Notes under the pieces: model-generated
Seen by the model: the letters and a program-made list of their open reading frames with translations, nothing else
Told to the model about the DNA's origin: nothing
Databases searched by the model: none
Translations under genes and position numbers: made by a program
Shown: piece by piece, positions 1-5,883 of the stretch
Numbering within the stretch: position 1 is the first letter of the stretch
Layout: each line of letters begins with the position of its first letter
Source: Parcubacteria group bacterium
Lineage (GTDB): Bacteria > Patescibacteriota > Minisyncoccia > JACQLN01
Direction: 5' to 3'
Length of the DNA: 16,280 nucleotides
Assembly (NCBI GenBank): GCA_016204035.1
Contig: JACQLN010000042.1
Coordinates: 1 to 16,280 of the forward strand

Positions 1-609
1 GGCGAACGCGAACCCGCCATCACGATCCCACCTGCCGTCAGGCCCGTCGTTGCACGCGTAGAGCCAGCGACCATCGACGCTACGGTCCGCGTAGAGCAAG
101 CGCGGAACGCCGTCGGAATCGTTGATGGGTTCGTGCATGGCAACGATCCAGATCAGCCCCATAGCTTCGATCTCCTTGTCCGTGAACTTCTCACGGATGA
201 GGCAGACCAGTTCGGCGTTCGGCTTCGAAAGCTTGCGCTTGTCGGCCTCGGCGCGAATCTTCTTCGTGATCCGGTCGTTGTCCTTGAAGAGCATGCCCTT
301 GAGAACGGCGACTTCGGTCGTCACGCCGCTGGTCGGCTTGAAGTCCGGCGAACGGAGCACCTGCTTGGCGTAGTCTCCGACGCGAAAACCGTTGCCTTCC
401 AGACGCTTGATCCAGTCCTCGCCGGTCGTGCCGTCGCTGGTGACCGAGAAGTAGATGACGCCGTTTTCCTCGCGCCACGAACGGGTCGGTTCGGAAACCG
501 AAAGTTCGTCGCGGAGAAAACGGAGCGCCATGTCGTGGCCACCGAGCTTCTTGACGATGGCGTTGGGTTGGCCGGCGGTAAGTCCGGCGGATGCGAATTC
601 TGTGCTCAT
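1..609 (-). CDS. GC-rich orphan protein, 3' end beyond window
   Basis: An open frame of 203 codons runs from an ATG at 609 off the window start without a stop. It begins MSTEFASAGLTAGQ and includes the stretches SVTSDGTTGEDWIKRL, FRVGDYAKQVLRSPDFKPTS and LVCLIREKFTDKEIEAMG. I know no characterised homologue or domain; proteins of this look occur as hypotheticals in Parcubacteria (recollection, not checked). The start is well supported: AAGGAG lies at 623-618, eight bases upstream, which is unusual in this window. The last 60 visible residues are rich in Trp, Tyr, Asp and Gly (WIVAMHEPINDSDG, GRWLY, GRWDRDGGFAF), suggesting a beta-rich exposed domain. Codons end mainly in G or C, unlike the AT-leaning neighbours. 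The gene has its own promoter and long leader, shared with the gene at 5968-6531. Function unknown. Confidence 0.8.
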   Translation of the reverse strand, partial: MSTEFASAGLTAGQPNAIVKKLGGHDMALRFLRDELSVSEPTRSWREENGVIYFSVTSDGTTGEDWIKRLEGNGFRVGDYAKQVLRSPDFKPTSGVTTEVAVLKGMLFKDNDRITKKIRAEADKRKLSKPNAELVCLIREKFTDKEIEAMGLIWIVAMHEPINDSDGVPRLLYADRSVDGRWLYACNDGPDGRWDRDGGFAFA

Positions 610-771
610 GATTGTATCTCCTTGGGCTAATTTGCCTGTTTTCGTTTTCCTCTAATCCGAGGAGGAACCATGGCCTGTGTGGTCATAGCGAGGAATGGCC
701 TAGTTTTAAGCCACTTTTCGCTATAACCACCTCGCAAGTTTATGTTAAAGAGCTTATTAAGGTACAATACA
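610..771 (-). ncRNA. Structured 5' leader, copy 1
   Basis: About 155 bases of untranslated leader separate the predicted transcription start (near 765) from the ATG at 609. Read on the minus strand it holds a hairpin with 11-bp arms (728-718 with 691-681, one G-U) continued by a weaker inner stem. It then holds a small stem TTCCTC/GAGGAA (667-662 with 652-647) whose 5' side carries CCTCCT, and finally the AAGGAG site. CCTCCT is complementary to the downstream ribosome binding site, so two exclusive structures are possible. A short upstream frame, MVPPRIRGKRKQAN, also starts here (ATG 672-670). Copy 2 at 6532-6734 shares the layout, which supports a functional RNA element; the switch itself is inference. 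Confidence 0.65.
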
Positions 772-800
772 AGTATAGCAAACTGTAAAGAAGAAGTCAA
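772..800 (-). promoter_or_regulatory. Sigma-70-like promoter, copy 1
   Basis: TTGACT (800-795), a 17-base spacer and TATACT (777-772) on the minus strand. The 46-base block 760-805 that contains it matches 6723-6768 with only five differences. It drives the GC-rich gene at 1-609 through a long leader. Confidence 0.85.
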
Positions 801-868
801 GGGTTCGTTATGTTTCATATCTTATACATAGGTTTTAGTTAGTGTTTGAGCCATCTTTTAGGCAGGGG

Positions 869-2032
869 TTAAACCCTGTAAACCCATTCGGTTTTTTGAA
901 CCATGGTTTCAAAGTTGAAATTTTTAACTACTAATTTTTTTAATCTTTCAATTCTGGCTTGAACCTTATTATTATCTTCATCCAAATCGTTAAGAACTAA
1001 CTCGGCCAATTCGCCTTTGGCTTTGGGTTTGGCTAATAAACCATCATCGCCGACAATCTCACGGACACCGCCCACTTCGGTGGATACAATTCTTAATCCA
1101 GCCAACGCCGCCTCTAGAACAGAGTAAGGCAATCCCTCTTTTATGGAACTCAAAACCAAAAAATCAAATGTTTTTAAGTATTGCGAGGCATTTGGTATAT
1201 CACCCGTCAAGAAAACATTATCGCCTAAATTCAGTTCTTTTATTCTTGGTTCTATTCTCTGCCTTTCGGGACCATCACCGAAGATAACCAGGGATATATT
1301 TTTATCGATCAATTTGTTTTTAATAATTGAGACTTCTTCTACTAAACGCGCTAAATCTTTATTGGCATACAGACGGCCCATATTAACCAATCTTATTCCT
1401 TCGGGTAATTGTCTGCCGATTATTTTAGCTATCTCATCACCAGCTTTTTCTCGCGGGACGAATTTAACTTCAACAGCATTATGGACCACATAAAGTTTCC
1501 GCGCTGGCGCGATTTTGTGATGCAAGGCTTGATTAAAATCATCCTGGGAAACGCAGATTATTCTATCCTTAAACCAAGCCGCTTTCCACTCCAGTAAAAC
1601 CGTTAGCTTCTTTTTCCAGCTGGGCATACTCTCCTTAAAAATCCAACCATGAGCGGTGAAGATAGTTTTTGATTTATAGTTGTTAGTTGTTAGTTTATAA
1701 AAAAACGCGGCCAGCGCGCCCAGCACACCAACTTTAGAACTATTAAGGTGGATAATGTCCGGTTTTTCCTTTCTAAAAAGTTTTAACAATTCAAAGAACA
1801 CCCCAATATCGTTTCCGATTCTTAATTCACGACATAAAAATTCCAAATGGTGGGTAGTTATTTTCTCGGCAGCCAGTTTCTGGAATAAATCACCATCGGC
1901 TGAACCGCCACAAGCCACCGAGACCTGATATTCATCCTTGAAGTTCTTAGCCAAATCAAAAACGTACTTTTGCGCTCCACCCACCACACCTTGGGTGATT
2001 ACAAAAAGTAACCTTTTTTTGTCTACCTCCAT
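869..2032 (-). CDS. Glycosyltransferase family 4 (GT-B)
   Basis: A 387-residue retaining-type GT-B glycosyltransferase, expected to move a sugar from a nucleotide donor to a lipid-linked or surface glycan at the inner face of the membrane; the actual substrate cannot be read. The N-terminal acceptor domain opens with VITQGVVGGAQKYVFDLA (residues 11-28) and includes PDIIHLNSSK and TAHGW. The C-terminal donor-binding domain has VNMGRLYANKD, VIFGDGPE and the E-x7-E motif EGLPYSVLE (E299, E307) followed by GGVREIV. Length is normal for the family. No ribosome binding site precedes the ATG; GGAGG instead lies just inside the coding start. Residues about 113-122 (KLTTNNYKSK) come from a tandem CTAACAA-like repeat and look like an in-frame insertion. 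The stop codon falls in sequence that is also shared with the region upstream of the second leader (6780-6812). Confidence 0.9.
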   Translation of the reverse strand: MEVDKKRLLFVITQGVVGGAQKYVFDLAKNFKDEYQVSVACGGSADGDLFQKLAAEKITTHHLEFLCRELRIGNDIGVFFELLKLFRKEKPDIIHLNSSKVGVLGALAAFFYKLTTNNYKSKTIFTAHGWIFKESMPSWKKKLTVLLEWKAAWFKDRIICVSQDDFNQALHHKIAPARKLYVVHNAVEVKFVPREKAGDEIAKIIGRQLPEGIRLVNMGRLYANKDLARLVEEVSIIKNKLIDKNISLVIFGDGPERQRIEPRIKELNLGDNVFLTGDIPNASQYLKTFDFLVLSSIKEGLPYSVLEAALAGLRIVSTEVGGVREIVGDDGLLAKPKAKGELAELVLNDLDEDNNKVQARIERLKKLVVKNFNFETMVQKTEWVYRV

Positions 2033-2071
2033 ACTTAAATGCTAACACGGATAAATATCATTTTGTATCAA

Positions 2072-2093
2072 CAAAAAACACCCTAGAAAGGGT
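2072..2093 (-). terminator. Intrinsic terminator downstream of NYN gene 1
   Basis: On the minus strand ACCCT, loop TTCT, AGGGT (2093-2080) is followed by GTTTTTTG. It lies about 90 bases past the NYN stop and just before the glycosyltransferase start, so it likely ends NYN transcription. The stem is only 5 bp. Confidence 0.5.
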
Positions 2094-2108
2094 AATTTAT
2101 TTGGCCTA

Positions 2109-2138
2109 TTGACCTCTATACAGACGGTTTGCTACCAT
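2109..2138 (+). promoter_or_regulatory. Promoter facing NYN gene 1
   Basis: TTGACC (2109-2114), 18 bases, TACCAT (2133-2138) on the plus strand. It points towards the 3' end of the NYN gene and would start a short RNA near 2145. It is weaker than the equivalent promoter at 15309-15337, which lowers confidence in the exact boxes. Confidence 0.45.
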
Positions 2139-2143
2139 ATAAG

Positions 2144-2200
2144 CATACACATGGAAAAGCACTTCTTAGGGTTTCGTCCTTAAGCGGTGCTTTTTCTTTT
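2144..2200 (+). ncRNA. Short hairpin RNA convergent with NYN gene 1
   Basis: The predicted transcript is about 57 bases and mostly one hairpin. The outer stem AAAAGCAC/GTGCTTTT joins 2155-2162 to 2187-2194, the inner stem CTTA-GG/CC-TAAG closes a loop with AGGGTTTCGTCC, and a T-rich run (2191-2200) follows. The 3' arm overlaps the last NYN codons (stop at 2182-2180). A frame MEKHFLGFRP fits inside, but the second copy at 15344-15404 has no counterpart, so I treat this as non-coding. It may be a sRNA, an antisense regulator or simply a terminated stub. Confidence 0.5.
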
Positions 2201-2680
2201 GCCTATCTTATGCTTAAGGGTATCCATATAAAACATCCTTTCTCGGGCTGATTTTCTTAACAAACTTGAGCATGTTTTTATATGCGGGCTTAAAATAGCG
2301 CCTAGCTTTTTATTATCATATAAATAACGCGCCAAAGAATAAAAATCTCCATCGCTTGTTACAAGTATTGCTTTATCATAACTTGGATAATCAATCATCG
2401 CCTGTAAAACCAAATCTGCGTCTATATTTCCTTTAACACCACCTCTGCCATCCGGAAGTACTGGCTTAAACTTGAGCACAAAACCAGCCTTTTGAAGTTC
2501 ATCATATAAATCATTATGTTCTGGTATAAAACCAATAAATAGGTATGCGGTTTTAACTTTGTATTTTTCGGCAAGATAAACGCGAAAACGCACCCAATCC
2601 AGCGCCCAGCCTAAACTTTGAATCCCTTTGTAAACATTCTGGCTATCTATAAACGCAAAGTTATTTTCCTTATTTTTCAT
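2180..2680 (-). CDS. NYN-domain (PIN-like) putative ribonuclease, copy 1
   Basis: A 166-residue LabA/DUF88-type NYN protein. This superfamily shares the PIN nuclease fold and usually cuts RNA with metal ions held by conserved acidic residues. Here these are probably D12 in FIDSQN, D87 and D89 in KGNIDADLVLQAM, and D110/D112 in VTSDGDF; all are present, so it should be active. It starts MKNKENN like the second copy at 15397-15900, and the first 45 bases of the two genes are nearly identical. No ribosome binding site is visible; a possible promoter is TTACAA (2729-2724) with ATATAT or TATATA 17-18 bases on. The C-terminus is basic (HKIGKRKSTA). Its 3' end overlaps a hairpin transcribed from the other strand. 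The target RNA is unknown. Confidence 0.88.
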   Translation of the reverse strand: MKNKENNFAFIDSQNVYKGIQSLGWALDWVRFRVYLAEKYKVKTAYLFIGFIPEHNDLYDELQKAGFVLKFKPVLPDGRGGVKGNIDADLVLQAMIDYPSYDKAILVTSDGDFYSLARYLYDNKKLGAILSPHIKTCSSLLRKSARERMFYMDTLKHKIGKRKSTA

Positions 2681-2736
2681 TTTGGCTTCACAATATCTTT
2701 ATATATTTGATAATGTAAGGATGTTGTAAAAGAATT

Positions 2737-3411
2737 TTATTGAGCCGTGGTTACCGACTGAATAACATCCCCTTGTTGAATTTTCCTCACTACCGCCAGG
2801 CTGGCGTCATCGGCCACCTTGCCAAAAACGGTATGTTTACCATTTAAGTGCGGCTGGGGCGAATAGGTTACGATAAAAAACTGGCTGCCGTTGGTGTTAG
2901 GGCCGGAATTGGCCATAGCCAGCGCGCCCACATCCACCGGCAAAGACTTAAGATTATAATCGTAACGATAGCCAACCGATTCTAGTTGAGCGATTGTAAC
3001 ATCATCAACCCCGATTGATTTGGGGTTGATTTCGTCTTCAAACCTATAACCCGGCCCGCCGGAACCGACTCTGGGATCACTCGCCTCGCTGGAGCTTTGG
3101 CGAAGCGGGTCGGTTTTAGATAAGGGATCGCCGCCTTGAATCATAAAATCGCTTATGACGCGATGAAATTTAGTGCCATTATAGAAACCATCTTGAGCTA
3201 GTTTTACAAAATTGGCCACGGTTTTGGGCGCCGCGGATGGATATAATTCCAAATCAATATCGCCCTTGGAGGTGGTTAAAGTAATGTTTATTTTTTCCGA
3301 ATCTTTTTGCTCCACGGTCGGTTGTATATTTTTTGAACTGCTGGACCTATTTATAAAATAATACCCGCCTAAAGCCAAAAGAACAGCTACAATTAAAAAA
3401 ATATATTTCAT
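2737..3411 (-). CDS. Membrane-anchored cyclophilin peptidyl-prolyl isomerase
   Basis: A 224-residue cyclophilin-type isomerase that should speed cis-trans isomerisation of X-Pro bonds in proteins outside the membrane. Residues 4-20 form one hydrophobic helix without a lipobox, so it is probably a signal anchor; a Ser-rich linker follows. The cyclophilin core has KFHRVISDFMIQGGD (81-95), ALAMANSGPNTNGSQFF (163-179) and LNGKHTVFGKV (189-199), covering the active-site Arg, Gln, Phe and His region. The frame carries a segment at residues about 101-116 (DPLRQSSSEASDPRVG), longer than most cyclophilins have here and encoded by a palindromic repeat. It starts 9 bases after the stop of the gene at 3421-3747, so the two are probably cotranscribed. 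Confidence 0.9.
   Translation of the reverse strand: MKYIFLIVAVLLALGGYYFINRSSSSKNIQPTVEQKDSEKINITLTTSKGDIDLELYPSAAPKTVANFVKLAQDGFYNGTKFHRVISDFMIQGGDPLSKTDPLRQSSSEASDPRVGSGGPGYRFEDEINPKSIGVDDVTIAQLESVGYRYDYNLKSLPVDVGALAMANSGPNTNGSQFFIVTYSPQPHLNGKHTVFGKVADDASLAVVRKIQQGDVIQSVTTAQ
3082..3107. repeat. Palindromic repeat inside the cyclophilin gene
   Basis: CGCCTCGC (3082-3089) and GCGAAGCG (3100-3107) pair over 8 bp with one G-T, around a core containing AGCTTT. It lies in frame in a surface-loop position of the cyclophilin. Similar small palindromes are common in CPR genomes (recollection). Confidence 0.45.
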
Positions 3412-3420
3412 AAATAAAAA

Positions 3421-3747
3421 TTATACTATTCCTTTTAATTCTTCTAAAATATCCGGCGGAATGGGAATTTGGTCGCGGACGGGGCTGATGCCGGGATAAC
3501 GCCAGGCAGTGATGATATGCTTTTTTGACCCCTTGATTTGATACATCACCCACAACTCCTGTTTCTTTTTTGATCCGGCCGGCTGCATGCAGGCCACCGT
3601 TCCTTCGGCCACACCATTCTCTACTCTCTTAGGAGCGCGGATGATTCTTTTAACAATGCTTTCCGACAGCCGATAGTATTGCATCTTACCGACCACATGG
3701 CGGGTCCAGCTGTATTTAGCATCGTCTTTGGGAAACTTCCAATTCAT
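3421..3747 (-). CDS. Small conserved protein, possible RelE/BrnT-like fold
   Basis: A 108-residue soluble protein. I do not recognise a named family with certainty; near-identical architecture (MNWKFPK start, HVVGKMQYY, AWRYPG, a C-terminal PIPPDILEEL) occurs as a conserved hypothetical in Parcubacteria. The order of short helices, a central RIIRAPKRVENGV strand-turn, and LWVMYQIKGSKKHIITAWRYPG recalls DUF4258/BrnT-type small RNase toxins, but no antitoxin partner is adjacent. No ribosome binding site is seen before the ATG. It lies upstream of the cyclophilin by 9 bases and probably shares its transcript. Confidence 0.75.
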   Translation of the reverse strand: MNWKFPKDDAKYSWTRHVVGKMQYYRLSESIVKRIIRAPKRVENGVAEGTVACMQPAGSKKKQELWVMYQIKGSKKHIITAWRYPGISPVRDQIPIPPDILEELKGIV

Positions 3748-3764
3748 ACGTTAAGCGGTAAACG

Positions 3765-3786
3765 GTAACGAAGCCCGTATCGTAAA
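3765..3786. repeat. Inverted repeat arm flanking four-helix-bundle gene (left)
   Basis: This 22-base arm pairs with 4214-4235 at 17 of 22 positions, including GTxACGAxGCCCGT. Both arms sit in degenerate TAAACG/GTAACG tandem sequence outside the gene at 3792-4187, suggesting that gene plus flanks form one element. Confidence 0.5.
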
Positions 3787-3791
3787 TATGG

Positions 3792-4187
3792 TTACGTAAT
3801 TCGTCTTTTGAATTTATCCCAAGCTTTACCAAGATTATAAAGCTGTCGGCCTGATTTATCATAAACATCAACTAATTCTGTAATAAGATCTTTACTTACC
3901 TTATAAAGATCCCGACATTGTTCCAAACTTACAATCGTTTCATTACACTCACTCATTGCATCATCTAAGTACTTTTGGAAGCCAGCTTTTTGGTGTCTTT
4001 TGGCATAACCCTCCGCTATTAATCTGGGAGTGGATTTGCATGAGCGACTAAGCTGATCCTTAAGATCATACCTTTCCGAATCTGGTAGTTTAGGAACGAC
4101 TTCTCCCATAACCGAAAGCATAGCTTGATAAGTATTTTGATACACTTCCAAATCCCTAAAACTTTTTATTGGTCTTCCGTCTTGCAT
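3792..4187 (-). CDS. Four-helix-bundle protein (23S rRNA IVS / Avd superfamily)
   Basis: A 131-residue all-helical protein of the family found in 23S rRNA intervening sequences and, in another branch, as the Avd partner of diversity-generating retroelements. Family marks are FRDLEVYQNTYQAML near the start, LKDQLSRSCKSTPRLIAEGYAKR in the middle (usually ...QxRRAAxSIPxNIAEG) and FxKYLDDAMSECNETIVSLE in the third helix. The usual Asn of the NIAEG motif is Leu here. It probably binds nucleic acid; no enzymatic activity is expected. It is not inside rRNA: it stands alone between the exporter gene and a small hypothetical, flanked by imperfect inverted repeats (3765-3786, 4214-4235). No reverse transcriptase is in the window, so an Avd role is unsupported. 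Confidence 0.85.
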   Translation of the reverse strand: MQDGRPIKSFRDLEVYQNTYQAMLSVMGEVVPKLPDSERYDLKDQLSRSCKSTPRLIAEGYAKRHQKAGFQKYLDDAMSECNETIVSLEQCRDLYKVSKDLITELVDVYDKSGRQLYNLGKAWDKFKRRIT

Positions 4188-4213
4188 CTCAATTTACTTT
4201 TAACTCTTAACGC

Positions 4214-4235
4214 TAAACGAAACGGGCCTCGTAAC
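4214..4235. repeat. Inverted repeat arm flanking four-helix-bundle gene (right)
   Basis: Partner of 3765-3786 (17 of 22 positions pair). It lies between the start of the four-helix-bundle gene and the end of the exporter gene. Confidence 0.5.
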
Positions 4236-4255
4236 CCTTAAACGTAAACCGAATA

Positions 4256-5287
4256 TTACTGTTCAACATCGCGCTTGAACTCTTTTTTGTAAATATCCAA
4301 CAAAGAAAACAACAGCGACAAAAGCAGCGGCCCCAGCAAAAAACCGACCGCGCCGAAAAACTCCAAACCGCCTAAAACCGAAATCAAAATAAAAAAAGGA
4401 TGGATGTTGATGCCCCGTTCAAAAAGTTTGGGGCGCAATAAATTATCCACACTGCCCACTATTACCGCTCCCCATAGCAATAAACCCAAAGCCGCGCCGG
4501 AAGAACCGATACTAAACAAATAAATTAAACCCGGTATTATCACCAAGGCCGTGCCTAACATCGGAATAAGCGCCGCGATTATACCGATGGTGCCCCAGAT
4601 GGCCGGATTAGGAATGCCGAAAATAAAAAAACCGGCGCCGGTAAGCACGCCCTGGATTACAGCCACCAACAGCGAGCCCTTAATAACCGAGCTTACTGTT
4701 AAAGATAATTTATTAAAAACCTGATCGTCGTATTCGTCGGCCAGCGGGCTTAAGCTCATAATCACTTTTTTTAATCTGTCGCCGTCCTTAAGCAAATAGT
4801 ACAAAGCCATCAAAGCCAAGAACAAAGAGAAAACGGCGCCGGAAACTCCCGAAAAAACACTGCCCAGATTGCGCACAAAAAAGTTTAGTATCTTTTCAAA
4901 AACCGCCATAAAATCAAAAGACAGGCCGGGTGAAATGTTTTGCAGTTGGGTGTTTATAATACGATTCAAATCGCCCACATAGGCCTCGCCGCTACCGTCC
5001 CTAAAAATAGAATAAACCACGCTGGCTTCCTTAAAAACCAATGTGCTTAAAAAAGCGATGGGGATGATGATAATCAACACGGTGAGTAAAACGGTGGCCA
5101 ACGAGGATAAACCTGCTCGCCCACCCAATCGCTTTAGGATCCAATTATAGACGGGTCTAAAAGCCACCGTTAGCGTTAGAGCCAACACCACCGCCCCAAT
5201 AAAAGGCAGAAACATGGCCACATTAAGCGCCAGCACCGCTAAAAACACGGCCACAAAAAAATAGATTTGAACGTTTTTATCTGTCAT
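4256..5287 (-). CDS. AI-2E family membrane exporter (PF01594)
   Basis: A 343-residue polytopic membrane protein of the AI-2E/UPF0118 family (TqsA, PerM and relatives), which export small molecules or ions; the substrate cannot be told. Two hydrophobic helices open the protein (IYFFVAVFLAVLALNVAMF, then FIGAVVLALTLTVAF), a third follows (LATVLLTVLIIIIPIAFL), then a soluble segment and a C-terminal membrane block with GIPNPAIWGTIGIIAALIPMLGT, the most diagnostic part, and FFILISVLGGLEFFGAVGFLLGPLLL. I chose the ATG at 5287 over a TTG seven codons earlier, because a TATAAT box (5299-5294) overlaps the latter and would start transcription at the ATG. It follows the toxin gene by 48 bases. Confidence 0.9.
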   Translation of the reverse strand: MTDKNVQIYFFVAVFLAVLALNVAMFLPFIGAVVLALTLTVAFRPVYNWILKRLGGRAGLSSLATVLLTVLIIIIPIAFLSTLVFKEASVVYSIFRDGSGEAYVGDLNRIINTQLQNISPGLSFDFMAVFEKILNFFVRNLGSVFSGVSGAVFSLFLALMALYYLLKDGDRLKKVIMSLSPLADEYDDQVFNKLSLTVSSVIKGSLLVAVIQGVLTGAGFFIFGIPNPAIWGTIGIIAALIPMLGTALVIIPGLIYLFSIGSSGAALGLLLWGAVIVGSVDNLLRPKLFERGINIHPFFILISVLGGLEFFGAVGFLLGPLLLSLLFSLLDIYKKEFKRDVEQ

Positions 5288-5293
5288 ACGGCT

Positions 5294-5299
5294 ATTATA
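5294..5299 (-). promoter_or_regulatory. -10 box of exporter gene, leaderless start
   Basis: TATAAT at 5299-5294 lies six bases from the ATG at 5287, so the transcript would begin at the start codon. No good -35 box is visible. Confidence 0.5.
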
Positions 5300-5335
5300 T
5301 AACGGCAACGGATGATTTGATAGCTTTCTATTTAA

Positions 5336-5593
5336 TTACCTATATACATTATGGTCGCCCGCGTCTAAAAAAACCGCCTTATGAGCGGTTACCAACTTAA
5401 AAACAATCCTGTATTTTTCGTCTATCGAGAATGAATAAAATTCTTTTAACCGGCCGTGCAGTTTGTGTGTTTTTAATTGCGGAGAAAAACAATTCCGGCG
5501 GAATAAAATTTCTTTTTGCTCGGCCTTTTTTTGAATACGTAAAGTCAATCTGCGGTAGGCCTTTTTGAAATTGGAAGAATATTCAATCTCCAT
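5336..5593 (-). CDS. RelE/YafQ-like toxin
   Basis: An 85-residue protein with the RelE/ParE-superfamily plan: EYSSNFKKAYRRL helix start, KTHKLHGRLKEFYSFSIDEKYRIVFKL strands, and a C-terminal strand AVFLDAGDHNVYR. The HKLHGxLKxFYSFxIxxxYRIVF and GDHxxYR signatures are typical of the YafQ/RelE branch of ribosome-dependent mRNA interferases, where a C-terminal His takes part in cleavage (H81 in GDHNVY is the likely one). Its ATG overlaps the end of the upstream antitoxin gene by 11 bases, the usual translational coupling of type II toxin-antitoxin pairs. Confidence 0.88.
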   Translation of the reverse strand: MEIEYSSNFKKAYRRLTLRIQKKAEQKEILFRRNCFSPQLKTHKLHGRLKEFYSFSIDEKYRIVFKLVTAHKAVFLDAGDHNVYR

Positions 5594-5786
5594 GCCTTAA
5601 ACTGCGCAAGGATTTTAATACTTTGGTCCGCCCTTGTTTGTATTCGCGCATACCCGCTCGAAGAATCCTCAAAGCATCACTCTCGTTAAGGGTAGAGTAG
5701 TATTGAAAATTAGACTTTTCCATAAGCCGACGAGGCACTTTTAGCACCACATAATCTTTTTTTGTTTCCAGGATTGATATATTCAT
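5583..5786 (-). CDS. Antitoxin partner of RelE-like toxin
   Basis: A 67-residue protein directly upstream of the toxin and overlapping it by 11 bases. The N-terminal half (MNISILETKKDYVVLKVPRR) looks like a beta-rich DNA-binding arm, and the rest (SDALRILRAGMREYKQGRTK) a helix with a basic end that would wrap the toxin. The family name cannot be fixed by eye; it is called antitoxin by size, position and coupling. The pair is expected to repress its own promoter, which lies immediately upstream. Confidence 0.75.
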   Translation of the reverse strand: MNISILETKKDYVVLKVPRRLMEKSNFQYYSTLNESDALRILRAGMREYKQGRTKVLKSLRSLRHGD

Positions 5787-5794
5787 ACCACTTT

Positions 5795-5823
5795 AGAATA
5801 ACTTTATTATTAAACAGCGTCAA
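5795..5823 (-). promoter_or_regulatory. Promoter of toxin-antitoxin pair, leaderless
   Basis: TTGACG (5823-5818), 17 bases, TATTCT (5800-5795). The antitoxin ATG (5786) is eight bases beyond the -10 box, so the mRNA would have almost no leader. The -35 lies a few bases past the T-run of the preceding terminator. Confidence 0.75.
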
Positions 5824-5830
5824 TCAAAAT

Positions 5831-5882
5831 TAAAAAAGACCCCGGGAGCCAAGGGCTAGAAAAGCCCAAGATTCCCAGGGTC
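5831..5882 (-). terminator. Intrinsic terminator of second GC-rich gene
   Basis: On the minus strand GACCC/GGGTC, GGGA/TCCC and GGGC/GCCC pair in series in one hairpin (5882-5838) followed by six T. It lies downstream of the structured block 5884-5959. Confidence 0.85.
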
Positions 5883-5883
5883 A

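Noticed and set aside
133..630. Long plus-strand open frame opposite the first GC-rich gene
   Set aside because: It is a shadow of the minus-strand gene, common in GC-rich sequence; it has no ribosome binding site, while the minus frame has one plus a promoter.
627..818. Minus-strand open frame of 63 codons in the first leader
   Set aside because: It runs through the promoter -10 region, so its 5' part cannot be transcribed from that promoter; only its last 14 codons (MVPPRIRGK...) might be a leader peptide.
831..863. Short minus-strand frame MAQTLTKTYV upstream of the first promoter
   Set aside because: The homologous region at 6780-6812 lacks the ATG and has an early stop, so coding is not conserved.
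2151..2183. Ten-codon peptide MEKHFLGFRP in the short RNA facing NYN gene 1
   Set aside because: No ribosome binding site, and the homologous RNA at 15344-15404 has no such frame.
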